In this document: in pieces, positions 11,401-44,314 of the stretch | Layout of the letters: every line of letters starts with the position of its first letter | Numbering within the stretch: the stretch's first letter is position 1 | From: Neelides folsomi | Lineage: Eukaryota > Arthropoda > Collembola > Neelipleona > Neelidae | Direction of reading: 5' to 3' | Length of the DNA: 64,000 nucleotides | NCBI GenBank assembly: GCA_034687125.1 | Contig: JAQGBZ010000295.1 | Location: 1 to 64,000, forward strand | Made by a program: the position numbers and the translations under genes | The notes under the pieces: model-generated | What the model was told of the DNA's origin: nothing | What the model saw: the letters and a program-made list of their open reading frames with translations, nothing else | Database searches by the model: none

Positions 11401-14400
11401 TCTGTTAATTCGGACGTGTTGACATTTGAAAAATCATTTCCTGTAAGACCCCTTTTTCTCTCTCTTTTTCAAAATTCTAGTTTTCTAATGTTATTTGTTT
11501 GACCTTTTTAATTTAAAAATTTTTAGGGCAAGATCTCATCTGAAAAGTTGTTCCTCAGTTCAACTTTCAATCAAACCCTGAGCCTTAGGAATGTGAAAAC
11601 CAATCCACCTGCCTTAATGTGGTTCACACCATCTTCAATGCAAGAAAACCCTGAAATTCTTCCACACCGAAAGAACTACGTTGGAAAAGTTCATTTTGAT
11701 CCTCGAAAATTTTGTGGAAAGGAGTGTTACTCAGGATTCCTCACAGATTCAACAAGTAAGATATAAACTTTTAAGCGCTGTTCTTCAATTCATTCTTCAA
11801 TTTGTTTTTCAATTTATATAATTACGATTGTTAAATAAATAATTTTTAATTTTTTAGTTGGAAAGGAATGGACAAAAGCAGCGAATTTGAATTGGGAAAC
11901 GAGGGAAATTGATTGGAATGTCCTATGTGAACTTCAAAAACGCTTTGAATTCGTCAAGGAAATAACTGGTAATAGTAATTGAAATAAATCAAGATTGAGG
12001 AAATAATTTGGGGAATTGCTAATTTTGAAATAACTAATTAATTATTCAATTTATTTCCTTCTAGTTTCTAATGTGACCTTATGGTTGGAGACTAGTGAAA
12101 TGAGCGGCTATAAAGTTTCAACTCAGATCAACTACAGTTGGCCGCGACTCGCTTCGTCCAAAGTCGCCTTGTTCCCGTTGACAGGGCTTGGGAACCAAAG
12201 CGTGTATGACATCTATGTCACAAATCCTTCCAATTCTCCTATCATCGTACAAGCGGTTCTGGCCAGTCAATATGGCCCTCATTGGTCTCAATTCGTTCAA
12301 GGGAACGGAGTCGGTGGAAATGTCTCTGAGGGGAATCATGGTAAAAAAATATTATCATAATGTTATTACATTTTTTTGAACAATTTTAATATCTTTTTTG
12401 TTTGAGTTGTAATTTATTTTTTATTTGGTTTGCTATTTCAGTATTCTCGCTTGAGAGTGTCTCATCTTCTAGTCAAGCCAACAGTAGCGGAATGACGTTT
12501 ACTCAAGTTCAAAAGCAAATGGTTGAAGAAATTCTCAACGTGAAAGATGCAAGCGGCATCTCAATATTTCTGCCTCCAGGTGCCAAATTTGTCTTTAGAG
12601 CAAAGTTTGAGCCACGAAGTAAAGAGACAGCTAGTACACTCCTTCTCCTTAGGTAATTTGTTAATGATTATTCCAATTACTTTCGAATAAGTTTAATTAA
12701 TATTATCTCAAATAAACTTTTCATAACACATATTTTTTTACCAAGTGTTGAAGCGAAATTACTGAAATATGTTTGGATATAAAATATCAATGTTTTGGAT
12801 AAATGAATTTAACATGAATTTTAGGAACAATCTCACTGGGATAGAAACCATTTGGTTGAAAGGAAGAGCCGGCACTGGCCAATTAACGCTTGGAAACGGA
12901 GCCTCAGGATCTTCACTTCTTTTCCAAATAACTGAGAAATTACTTCAAGGATGTCAACGTAAGATTGAACTGAATATGAAAATTTGAACCAAAACAATTG
13001 ATTTAATTTAAAAATGAGAATAAACTTAACTATAAACTATGATTGATTGAATGTAATTTAACATGTTTAGAAGAGGGAACGAGTAAATACGCGCCTCCAC
13101 AACTCACAGTTCGTCGATCCTTTGTGGCGCGTAACGTTGGAGAAATTCCATTGGACATTGTGATTCTTGAGGTCTATCCACCACAGTCTTCATATTGGCC
13201 TTCACTCTCTGCGAGCAAAGACATGGGGTGCGAAGGTTACGGGTTCAGGATTCTCAACTGTCATCCTTTCACGCTCCTTCCCAATCACACACATTCCATC
13301 GACATTGCCTTCACACCGGACTTTACCGTCTCGAGAGTCGTTCGCTCTCTGCGTCTCACCGACTCTTCAGGAGGGGTAAAAATTAATTGTTTTATTAAAA
13401 TTTAATACAATTTTTAAAATTATTTATATTAGGGTTAAGTATGTTCATTGATTTTGTTTATTTTGTTTGATAGAGCTTCAACTACTCATTAGTTGCAATG
13501 GTTCCAAGTGGAATTCTCAGTGTTTGCGCTTCGATCATCACTCGGCCCTCGTGGGAGCCGTTGCTTAAATATTTGATGTTTGCTGCAATTCTCCTCGGAA
13601 TCTTTGCCGCTGGTCTTATGGCTTACTTTGAGGCCGGGACCGTCGTTTCTTCCGCTATAGTTACCACAGTTCGAGTCGTGCCTGCTGATCAGAGACCAGG
13701 TAATTGAGATCATTTCTTAATTATGTATAAACTAGAAGGATTTTATGTTCATGCGTGTAGTAAGTCGAGACACCCATCCATTTTACCTTAAATTCCACTT
13801 TTAATCAAATAATAATTAATAAAAAAATATGTAATTAGACTTTAATCAAGTATATATATATTTTGGTATACAAAATGGAATCTTTATTAAAAACGTGTAA
13901 TTAATTAATTTGTTTCAGATGGGAAAGAAGTGACGAACAGACTTGATCTCAAATCCGTTTATGACAAAGTTGACAACAGATTCAAGAGGAATCAGCAAAA
14001 CTCAAGCAAAGCAGTTGCCAACTCCAACAGCGTTCCGACCGGTAGGGAAAAGGAAAATAGTCTTCGACAACGGCGGAAGAAAGGAAACAACTACGTTCCT
14101 GCGACTTCCAACATCGATCCACCAATTGTTGGGAACATGTCGGATCCTGTGGGAACTAATGGAGGGAAGCAGTTAACCAACTTGGAAATTGCCAATTTGA
14201 AAATCGGAGCTGCATCAGAGGAACTCATCAATTCCCTGAGCCTTGGGAAGAACAATGGGATGGACGGAGGAAAGAAGGGGAAGAAGATGAAGGGAATGAA
14301 GAACCAGGCCAAGGCCCATCAACTGACCCTTAAAAAACAGGAACAAAAGGAGGAGGAAGAGTCATGTTCCACGACCACCGAGAGTTCAAATCCCGACGAG

Positions 14401-16713
14401 TTGGCCTCGTCCTACCCAATCCCATCTATGGAAAAGGCCCCGAGTGAGAAGAGTAGCAGTGGGAATGAGAAGGAAAATCTCCACCCCAACCCGGTTAAAG
14501 TTCAAAAGAGTAACAAGAAGATGGAACGAGAAAAGAATTCCAATGCGGGGAAAGAAAATGGAGCCACGACCCCACCGAGTGAAATTGATGAATTGAAAGA
14601 AGAATTTGATCTCGTCATTCCTGCCAGTGCCAAGAAAAGGAATTTAGCCAAGAAGAAAGAAAAACTCTCGTCCGAGTTCTTCACCGTCAATGGAAATATC
14701 AACAGAGGTAATTGGGAATTAGTTTTAAATTAAAATATATTCGTATACTTAATAAATAATCAAACTTATATTTTAATTCATAAATTGCAGCTGTCATCTC
14801 GCCAAAGCAGGATATCTCTTGGGACAATTCTCAAGTTCGAGAGAATGACATGGGACACTCTGAGGGATTTGTGTCGAAATCGACTGTCTCGCCAGGTCCA
14901 AATACCAAACGGAGTCCGGTGGAAAATCATGGAAAGGCCAATCCAACAATTCTCACTGGCCCTTGTGGCCTAATGACCTTCACCCAAGCCAATGGGAATT
15001 TCAATAATCATATGGCGCCCCAACGGCCTCGACGTCCAGGGGTTATTGGACAAAAACGATTTCCTCAACAGGAGTCTTCAGTCATTCCATCGCTCACCAC
15101 TCTAGCGATTTCACTTTCCACCATCACCCCTCCTGTGTCATCATCAACATCATCTCATGGGTCATCCAACTCTCGACCTTCAACCTCAGGTGGAAACCGG
15201 AACGGGTGGGAAATCCTTTCTGACAATGGAACTGGCATTTGGAATCGGGCGCAATCAGAATGTTCTTCGGGTGGTTACAGTTGTAGTAAATCTCCCACAT
15301 ACCGATCTGCATCGCGACCATCAGGGGAATATCAGAATATAGTTGGAACCACTGGCTCATCGACTCCATCTGTGAACCATAGGGAGAGCGGTGTGTTCAA
15401 CCCTCCTTCATCTCATCCCTACACTTCACAATCTAATTTTAATCGATCATCGGAAAACATGCCATCTCGAAGTTCTCCAAAAATCCCCAACAATGGCTAC
15501 AGCTTCAGTCAAATGGAAGCTTTTGCAGGTATGCAAACAGACGTATTGGCAAGTCTTTGGCAGATGAACAACCCCTACGACCAATCTCATCCTTATCGTC
15601 AAAGAGAGCGAATGAACAGCCCGGCATCGTCGACCCAATCTCAAGTTTACCACCCGCCGACACTCGTTTCACTTCAAGGGTCACATGGAAATCAACAGAA
15701 TAATTTAATTGGATATCCTCAACCAAATCCCAATGTTCAACACAATTTTGTCCAACGGATTCGATCTGAACCATCATCTTCGACTTCTTCTCGACGGGAT
15801 AGCAGGGGATTCCCAACAACTGGTACAATTAATATATAGTTAATTAATACTAATTTTATTATTCACATGTTGTGAAATTGGTGAATCTTTTAATTGATTA
15901 ATTACATATAATATTTATTTCTCAGACAATTGGAACAATGCGAGTTATTATGGAATGGAACAAATGCGTCAATCGGGTACTACAACTACCAACTCTCATT
16001 GGCCAACCATTCAAAGTGGAACTGGATCGGAACAGGAAACAAATTCCTCATATGGTGATTGGATGAGAAGTGAGCGTAACAATGGAGGTCAAAGTGGTTC
16101 TGGTCGGGGTTCCTCTGAAGATTTGTGGGACTCGGCATCGAACAAATGGCTCACGTCACCATATAGAAACACATCACCATTTGAACAACTTGAGAAACAA
16201 TATCCAACAACTACTGCTTCCTTCGGATGTCAGAGTTCATTTGGTGGGGCAACTTCTCCCAACTCACTCACTTTCGTTGGATCTGGGACAAGCAGCGTGA
16301 AGACGATTTTTGGCCCGAGTGAGTCTCAAATGTACACTCCAACTGGACATCCGCCAATGCCATTCATTGACCCTGCTGCGGTGGGATCTCGACGTATGAA
16401 CGGGAACATTGTCAACCATGCTGATCCTCTGTTTCGAAGCAGGGCTGAATTGGCTCAGAACCATCGTGAAGTTGAGGTAACAATCTCGGAACTTTTATTT
16501 ATTAAAATATAAAATATTTATTAAAATAACATATTTTCATGTGTGAAATTTGGTGGTTTAATATGATTTGGGGAATTTCAGGCTGGGTTGGGGTTCAATC
16601 CTTTCACTGCCGATATCTGGAATGGAGCCCGGTTGGAATCGGAATGGGCGGGATCTCCAGAGAGACAAAATTCTTCATCATCCTCATATCGTTATCCTCC
16701 GACAAATGAATAA
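8496..16713 (+). CDS. TMEM131: TMEM131 family protein (collagen secretion factor)
   Basis: Type I membrane protein of the secretory pathway; in the family, lumenal PapD-like domains bind procollagen and the cytosolic tail engages TRAPP. I resolve 23 phase-consistent exons (1,961 aa): 8496-8571, 8695-8758, 8867-8956, 9063-9183, 9255-9368, 9455-9744, 9869-10058, 10137-10248, 10378-10555, 10637-10886, 10978-11193, 11254-11442, 11527-11755, 11858-11968, 12065-12340, 12442-12652, 12825-12958, 13071-13375, 13474-13699, 13919-14707, 14791-15822, 15926-16476, 16582-16713. Residues 1-20 are a signal peptide. The diagnostic motifs SPVGIPRLG and NPYRMRPLIGARIPMNGS lie in exons 3-6. One helix (about 1082-1104) precedes a long Ser/Asn-rich tail. 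I chose the ATG at 8496 for the signal peptide; an in-frame ATG at 8397 would add 33 residues before it. Confidence 0.95.
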
Positions 16714-19700
16714 GCCATTGCTATCACGCAATAATACAACTTCTATATAAATGAGTCGACAAAATTTAATATCAAATTGAAAACATCCTATTCATCCCAA
16801 CTTAATTCAAAGTGATTTTTTTGTTAATTATTCTACACAATATAACTAATCTGGTAAAAAGTCTTTAAATTCCATAGTATATTATATATATACTATAATA
16901 TTCCACAAGCTCGGGGACATGAAATTAAACTCTCAAAATTGTTTGTAATCTGGAACATGATTTGGTCTGTGTTCGCACACCTGTAAGTTATTGGAATAAA
17001 TTTATAATTGAATTATATGACATTGTAATTACCCTTTATAAAATGGTCGATTAATTTGAAAAAAACATTGAAGTAAAATTGAAGTGATAATTTCACATGT
17101 TAAAGATTGTGAGAGTTTTCTTAATTTTCCTATATGAACATTGTTCTATCTAATGTTTATTTTGTCAATTAAAATTCACTTTTATGAGTTTCTAAAAAAT
17201 TAGAAGGATATTTTAAATTTATTAAGATCAGATTACTTTTGTGACGTGAGGAAGTTTAATGGAATCAATAATATTTTTAAACATCCGTTTTCGTACATTC
17301 TTCCTATCTACTTTTTCAAAATATTTGCCGTCTTTGCTTTCACTTTATATGAATCTTCAATGAACGTTGTTTGAACTTGAATTTCTTAATTCGATTTTAT
17401 CTTTAAAACATTGTTTAACCATTTTTATTTCCGTTCTAATGCAAATGTATTTCTCAGTATTTTACTATTTGATATTTTTAATTTGAATGTTGAAAAATAT
17501 TTTTAAATTTGAGAGGAAAGAAGATTTTATTGATCAAGTGAATAATTGAGCAACTTCTTGGTGTTTTTAATTTATTTTCTAGCGTCTTCAGCGTCTATTT
17601 AATCTTTTTATTAATTATGAATTGTGAGAACACAAGTTGTTGGAATTCATTTTTTAATTGCCAACTATTGTTTTTCAGGTATATTGATCGCCCTTTATTT
17701 AATCCTAATAATTCTTATTTGCTAGTAGAAAAGACTATATGTGTTGTGACTATTTAATGAGTATTTTACTTAATTACATTTATTATATCTTATCATTATA
17801 TTAATTTTAATAGTATATTTAGTTTGGTCAATTAAATTTTCTTGTAGAAAATTTTTGGCAATGACTGATTAATTTAATTTACATATATATATATATATTC
17901 TATAGTTATATAAAAGAAAACTGTATATGAAATAATTTGTTAATTTTTGACATATACATCATTGATATTTATGATTTATTTGTATTGATGAAATATTACG
18001 TAGTTTTATAATGATGCATTTACTCGTTATGCCTCTACTGTTATTCGTTTCTCAAAGTCAATTGTCAATTATCAATTGAAATTACCATAATTAACCTACG
18101 TACTTGTTTAAAATTATTGTAACATAAGATTTATGTTATGTGCATATACCTCTCTTGTTTTGTGCTTACATTCATCAGTTGGTTGTTAAATGTACTTTCA
18201 TAAATAGTTAATTTTAAGGACTCAAAGAAGAAATAAATGTGGTCATTTGGGGAGAGTCTCCCAAATCAATGATTGAGAGAACAAGATTGTGACTTCATAA
18301 TAATACACATATGAAAAATATTTGATTGGCGTATTTGACAACTTCTACAAAACTACTTGTTGTACCCTTCCATTAATTAATGACTTGAGGTGTTGACTGA
18401 GGTTCGCAAGTCTTGAATTAACTCATTTGTAAAAGATAAGTTCAAATTGGTCTTGACGGTTTCTCATGATAGAGGAACATCCATTGGGGATTTTCTCTTC
18501 AAATATATAACTGTCAATTAAACTCAAATTGAGAAAATAAAATGATTTGAACAATTATCCATTTTTTTCAATATATTCATCAATTCATCTCCATCCATCT
18601 CACCTTTATAAAGGATATCTAAGGCTTATTTATCAACATTGGTATAAGAGAATTCCAAGATAGGCAAAGTGTTCAATGCACCAAAAGAGTTGCGTTAATC
18701 CAAGTTCTCTGGGAGTTTTGACAGGTGGGAAAGTTGATGAAGTTAAGTTGGAAAAAGTTGTTTGAACGGTAAGCGTCTTCAACTTCAATGACGTCTGGAT
18801 GAAGAGAAATGAGTGAGGAAAGTTGAGCTTGTCTCCTTATTATTTATTAAATCCCTTTTATAAACCAAATATACGAACAACCACTTGATCAATTTATAAT
18901 ACTTATCAGTCTGTCAATGTCAAAATCTGGATAGGTTTTTTCATACTCTTTTCCCATTAAATTTCCAAGTGTGTTAATTCCCCTTTCTTAACTATTTATT
19001 AATGCTATTATAACAATGTAAATATGGAGAAATACTATTAAGCCCTATACTAAAAAGAAAACGATAGTAAATATTATATTAAATCCTTCTTTTCTCTTCC
19101 TAAGCTTATTTTATAGGACAAGTTTTCTTTATTATTCAATTGAGGGATTGGAAGAAGAACAATTGAGAATTTCTTAATTGGAATAATCCTCTTTTCGCTT
19201 TGGAGAATTGATCAGCATTGAGGGCTTTTCTTCAACATCAATTGCTTTTTTGTAACAATTGGAAGTTCAAATGAGACTTAGAAAATGGCATGAAGAGAAT
19301 AGGAATTATTTTAGTTAGCATTCTACAAGTTAATTAATCCGTAATTAAAATTTAATCCGTATTTATCCGTTATTTTCCACAGTTGTGAAAGAGTTGAAAA
19401 GGAGCTGAGTGAAATCTTTTCCCTGTCTCGACTCGTAGAAATGTAAAGTGACCACTGAGGAATTGAACGAGCCAAATCGTTCCTCTTTTTCTCTTCCTCC
19501 AATTACTAATTCATCTCAGTGATGAGTTTCCCTTTTCAACTCCTCATACTCAGAGTACTACTACTATATGTAGGTATATATTAACTACAGGTATAATATA
19601 TTTATGTGTTAAGTGTACATCCTTCATTTTTGCACTCTTTCATTTTGAGTCCAATTTAAGTATTTGCCTTGAGTTTACAATTGATTTTATTTGTTTGGAC

Positions 19701-20976
19701 TGGGGCTATTAATTGTTCATGGGTTCAACAATTGTGTGGAGTGGGGAGAAGGGAGCCTTCTTGGGTCTTCGTCGGCGTTCGATTCCGCAGGAGCCGATTC
19801 GCCTCTCCTCAATTCCCACAGAAGGTCTTTTCAGTCGTAGTCTTAGCCTCGTTCGAGTTCCCTCAAACTTTTCTCGGGGAAAAACCCATGGTCGGAGACG
19901 GAGACTTCAAACTCTCAAACTTCTCTCAACCTCCTCCACTCGTGGCCGTTACTGGCTCTTGAGGTAATTCTAATTTTCTATTCCCAGACCCAACTTTACC
20001 ATCTGTGCGAACACTCGGCTCGGTGACAAAGTTGATATGAAAACCCCGGGAGCTCCCACCCGATCACGATACTTTAATAACCCATTCAAACACGATCCCA
20101 AATGAAGTCAACCATTTACTTCTTTCAATTTAAACCCACGACTCTAATAGGAATTTCACTTCCTATGTGAAAAAAACATTTCAACCAACCAAATATGGGA
20201 TTTGTATTCTTTAATACATATGTACCATATATGTATATGTTCTGCGGACTTTGGTTCTTAAAATTCAACTTTTAATCGTAATTGAAGTAGGAAACATAAA
20301 AATATTTTATATTATATTGATATTTATTTATTCTGTAATTAATATTCCGTCAAGGTAAATGAATTTATTTATTCATTATAATTATTATACTAAAAGTTAG
20401 TCTTATACAAAAATGTATATTGAGAGTATTTTTAAGAATCAAATCATTTATCTGGATGTAATATAATATTATATTACACTTTGGAATCTCTCGTGAAAGA
20501 AACACTTTGGGAATTTGCTAATTATTCTCACGAACCTCAATTGCCCCCTTCAAAGGGGAGAATTGCTATGAATTTACAACTTCATAAGTATCAATGTTGA
20601 TTGGGAGTTTAAGAGTGTGACCAAGAGAAGTCCATTTAGCTAAATGTATCCACAGTTTCTACCAACCTGAGCAAATAGCTCAGGATTTAACCCACACCAT
20701 AAGTATACTTTTATATGTAATAGAACACACTCCAGGTTTATCAGCATACGTACCTAGATGTATGTACATACGAGAGAATTTTCGTTTAGATTCGACCATG
20801 GTAAGGTTCTGATGCCCGGATTGTAAATATCCCGAGTCCCTCGCGGTTCATTGATTTCTCCTCAAATTGCAAGATCTCGTTCCTGATTATTCTTTTGCAT
20901 TGTCGAGGAGCTCCGGTGTTATAAATGTTGGTCTCATAGTGAACCATTTTATTTTTCAAGAGCTCGGGTTTGTGAG
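16714..20976. other. Intergenic / upstream PDE3 region without resolved exons
   Basis: Mostly AT-rich. The only exon-like block is a GC-richer open region of about 19713-19963 ending at a donor (GAG|GTAATT at 19964). It is open in two frames, one very basic with an RRRSIP motif. It could be an N-terminal exon of the PDE3 gene, but I could not fix its frame by homology, and the most open frame does not join the next exon in phase. Nothing else is supported. Confidence 0.4.
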
Positions 20977-40166
<19,190 letters not shown>

Positions 40167-41964
40167 TGAAGAAACCATTCTCCAACTTGTGCCAAAAAGA
40201 GAAAATATCGTCAGTGAACAGAGAGCCAACTAAACTCGAGCTGTACACGTCCACGTATTCTTTAATATTTATTAATACATGTTATGTAAGAACGCGTTTT
40301 TTAAAGAACCGTAAGTGTAGAACAAACTTACTGAAAAGGTAACTTTTGCATTTGAAGGCCAATCGATATTTCCTATCAAGGAAATTTGCTATATATGGGT
40401 TACATATACAACTACATACTCTGTAGTCGTATTATATTTATAAATATTATTTAATATAATTAATACATACCAATAGAACATCAAGGTAGAGATAAATGTA
40501 GAGAAGAGAAAAGGCCAAAGTATTATAACTTGATGAGTGTCGGTAACATTTTCACGCTTACTTTATTAATTTACCTTATTGACTTTAGAATAACCCATTT
40601 GTATTTCCAAACAACTTCAACAATTATTATTTAATTAGCTATACCAATGTGATGATCAACTATTCCATTATTAAACACATTTAAAATACAGAATTATTAG
40701 AACTTATACACGGTGTTGTATGTTAGGTTTGGGTAAACTTAAATGAGCACAATAGTCATGTACTTGTATGAAGTGACCTATGTAAGATATGATTATTTAG
40801 ATGCAATTTAGAAACAATATTGTTTAGAAATTTTAAAATCCTACAAATGAATATGAATCATTTCTATCGACAAATGTAATAAAAATAACAAAAGTTAAAA
40901 ATAATGTAAAAGATTAAATGCGGAAATGAGTTTGTGTATCAGCAATTAATCAATAACTACTTCTGTATTTATGATTAGTATGAATTAGTACATAAAATTC
41001 AATGTTGTCAATTACTTATTTCTTCGGTATTCATATTATTATACCTATTAGTGAAATATATTTTCTCAGGGCCAGTATATAATATAGATTTGTAAGTAAT
41101 AGATAGGAAATGTGTAGGAAAAGATCTTTTCAAATAAGTAGAAGATTAAATGGGTATTTTATCTTTCTGAATGTCTATTCACTATTCATCATTTAAATAT
41201 ATATAGGTAGGTATACATATTATATTTATTAGTATCTCTAGTTAATACATTCTCCTATATAGTACACTGAACCTTTTTCATTTCAAATATTCTTACCTAC
41301 AATATGTTGTTATTAAAAATGTGTTTGTAAATAATACATAGAGTACACAACATATACTAACATTAAGTACATATAATAAGTATGATTGTAATAATTAATT
41401 TATCGTACATGTCATTAAATAAATGTTATATTGTGGTATTATATATATATATATATATATAATTATTTATTAATTGGTTAGATCACTATTAATTACAAAT
41501 AGTAGACAACAAATGTATGTATACCTTACTCTATGTTTATTATATAACGGCAATTTTAAAAAAGTTAAAAAGATCTGTGTTTACTTGGTGCTTGAAAATA
41601 ATGTCAAAAATAATGTTATTGTTTATGAATAATAAATATTATGATACAGATGCTAAAAACTAATATTTGTGCAAAGGGAACATGACCACTACCTTATTAT
41701 GATATATATATACAAAGTGCATGATATGTTTGTACTCGTGTACGAAATACCCGCCTCGACTGGAGTAGATGTACCTTTAGATAATGTACCTTTATCTAAA
41801 TAAAACTTTAAATACGGATTGAACCTAATGAAACGCTTTATGTGACTCGAATGAATTAACGGCTTTCAAATAAAAGATGTGTGGAATGGATATTCTAATT
41901 GATTCTTTTTTATTCAAATGAATTCATATTTGTGACCATCCAAATCCTTCAGACCAAGGGTTTA
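40167..41964. other. AT-rich intergenic region between PDE3 and transaldolase
   Basis: Convergent gap between PDE3 (+) and transaldolase (-). It contains an (AT)n run at about 41439-41461 and a possible poly(A) signal for transaldolase (TTTATT on the plus strand, 41909-41914). No coding exon is supported. Confidence 0.6.
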
Positions 41965-43743
41965 TTATTTCCCTTCAAATCGGTCCCTGAGCAAATTTTC
42001 CAATTTCACAGAATCGGCCGCAAACTTCCGGATCCCATCAGACAACTTGTCGGTGGCCATTTGATCTTCATTCATCATCCATCGGAACATTTTCTCGTTC
42101 ATCTCAATTTTATTCATATTCGTGTTCTTGGCTAGAGAAAGAAAAGGATTTACAACAAAAGTTCATATCCAAGATAAGTTAATAGAAATAATAAAATATA
42201 TCAAGTTGTAGTACCAGATGCTTCAGTGAGATGTTGTGGGACGGGTTCGTCGGATGATGCCAATTCTTGAAGAAGCCCAGGTGAGATGGTGAGAAGATCG
42301 CAACCAGCAAGAGCTTTCACCTCACCTGGAATTAACCGTAAAATCATTATGGATAACCACAAGCCATAAAAGCATTAAATAATACAAAGTTTATATGTAT
42401 GAATTTAAGATGGACAAAAATGGGATTCTTATCTTATTGCATTACATCCAGTAATAGAGTTAGGTAGGTAATTGTATTAAAGATAAAATTTCGCAAATTG
42501 CAAATATTAAAAGTACCGGTATTTCTGAAAGAAGCACCCATCACGACAGTCTTGTATCCAAATTTCTTGTAGTAATTGTAGATCTGCGTGACGCTGATGA
42601 CCCCCGGGTCTTCCAATGGTTCAAAATCATTTTTGCCTGTATTCGCCACGTGCCAATCCAAAATGCGACCAACAAATGGAGAAATGAGAGTCACTCCGGC
42701 TTCAGCACAAGCCACGGCTTGAGCGAAAGAGAACAAAAGAGTCAAATTGCAATGGATCTTTTCTTCTTTTTCCAAATATCTGAAATGATTAATGTAGAAT
42801 TAAATCTCCTTTTTAATTCCAATAGTAGTAAATTATTGGTTTAAATAATGTGAGTTAAATCAAATACTTTGCAGCTTCGATTCCTTCCCAAGTCGAGGCC
42901 AATTTGATGAGAATTCTTGACCGTGGAATTCCGTGTGCTTCGTAGAGAGCGATGAATTTCTTGGCCTTGGCAATTGACCCTTCTTTGTCGAACGACAGCC
43001 GGGCGTCCACTTCAGTCGACACGCGTCCTGGAATGATTTTAAGGATCTGACACCCAAAGCGAACGAAAAGTATGTCCGATGCTGCTTGAACCATTTCATC
43101 AATATTTGACCTGAAATTAAGAGGAAAAAAGAGGAGAATAAAACCAAAGGGATTTGTTGGTTTATTACGCTCCGCAGGTTCTTCCATGCTCGATGGCATC
43201 GTCAATTAAATGTTTGTATTGTGGCATGATTGAAGCCGCCAGGATGAGCGACGGATTCGTTGTAGCATCAGTTGGTCCATATGCTTTGATCGCTAAAATA
43301 AATATTAATATAGATTAAAGATTACAAATTACTATATTATTAATAATAAGACATATACATATTTTCCGTTCATATTTCAAACTATCTAATAAATGGTGAA
43401 TGAAGGATCTATAGAGATGTGTTGGTATTCTTTTGGTCTGTTCATATTGATCGTGGATTGGCGAAGTAGCACCGGTGTAAAAGATAATTAGCAAAAATTA
43501 GCGTGACTATTTCCTGACATCCCATGAGAATCTTCCCCCAACATAGGAAATCCCATATTAAAAGTTTGGAAGACAGGTGGATGATGCACACCTGTATTAG
43601 ATGAAACCCGTCTGCTTAACCCCAGCCGGCTTTCTCATATATTAATTGATTGTGAATATATGGAAGGGATAATTACATTCGAAGTCGCCGGTGTCAGCGA
43701 CGACGGTCGTGAAGGTCTTGAGTTGATCAAGAGACGAAGACAT
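41965..43743 (-). CDS. TALDO1: Transaldolase
   Basis: Cytosolic enzyme of the non-oxidative pentose phosphate pathway; it moves a dihydroxyacetone unit from sedoheptulose-7-phosphate to glyceraldehyde-3-phosphate. Six phase-consistent exons (minus strand, 5' to 3'): 43677-43743, 43169-43292, 42868-43110, 42517-42779, 42215-42325, 41965-42131, giving 324 residues (human 337). Motifs include [17 protein letters not shown] at the N-terminus, [28 protein letters not shown], the Schiff-base lysine in [12 protein letters not shown] (about K133), [12 protein letters not shown] and the C-terminal [16 protein letters not shown]. The vertebrate-like short N-terminal extension before LDQLK is mostly absent (MSSS only). 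All catalytic landmarks are present. The neighbouring gene eIF2B delta is on the same strand upstream. Confidence 0.98.
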
Positions 43744-44314
43744 ATTCTTAGTGGCTTTGAGTTCCTCCCTGCACACTCGAAGGCGAAAGAAGGCAAACTA
43801 TTCGACTATCCAGACTTCTCCACTGAAATGAATAAGAAGCATATATATAAGATTAAGGATTTATGGAATAAGTATTGAGCTAGAATAAAATTGCATAAAC
43901 CCAATGCATTGGTCGGCATTACTCCGGAGTGACCAATGTCCTTGAAAAGATCCAGAAGTCACTCGGTCACTCCTCTCCACGTCTCCAGTGGAGACTCCGC
44001 TCAGAAAATAAAAATCACATCACTCCCAGTAGCAGCAAATAGTCGCTTCTTATCTTAGATGCAAATGTAATTTAATTAGGTATGCATGTGGAGATAAATT
44101 ATCCGTGAGGAAAGAAAGGAATGCAAATAGTTTGGTCTTTATAAATCATTTTATTCTTTCTCACGTTCATTCCTCATATTTTGAAACATTTGATAATTTG
44201 TTTTGGAACTTTGTTTTATGCCTAATTAGTTAACTATTTACATAGTTAATGATACTTTAGTTTAAAATCTATCTCGGAAGTTTTCACATTCAAAATTAGA
44301 TATGAAATTGAAGG

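Noticed and set aside
19669-19967. Arg-rich ORF ending at a GTAATT donor, possible PDE3 N-terminal exon
   Set aside because: Its most open frame does not match the phase of the next PDE3 exon and lacks a clear homologous motif, so it was not added to the gene model.
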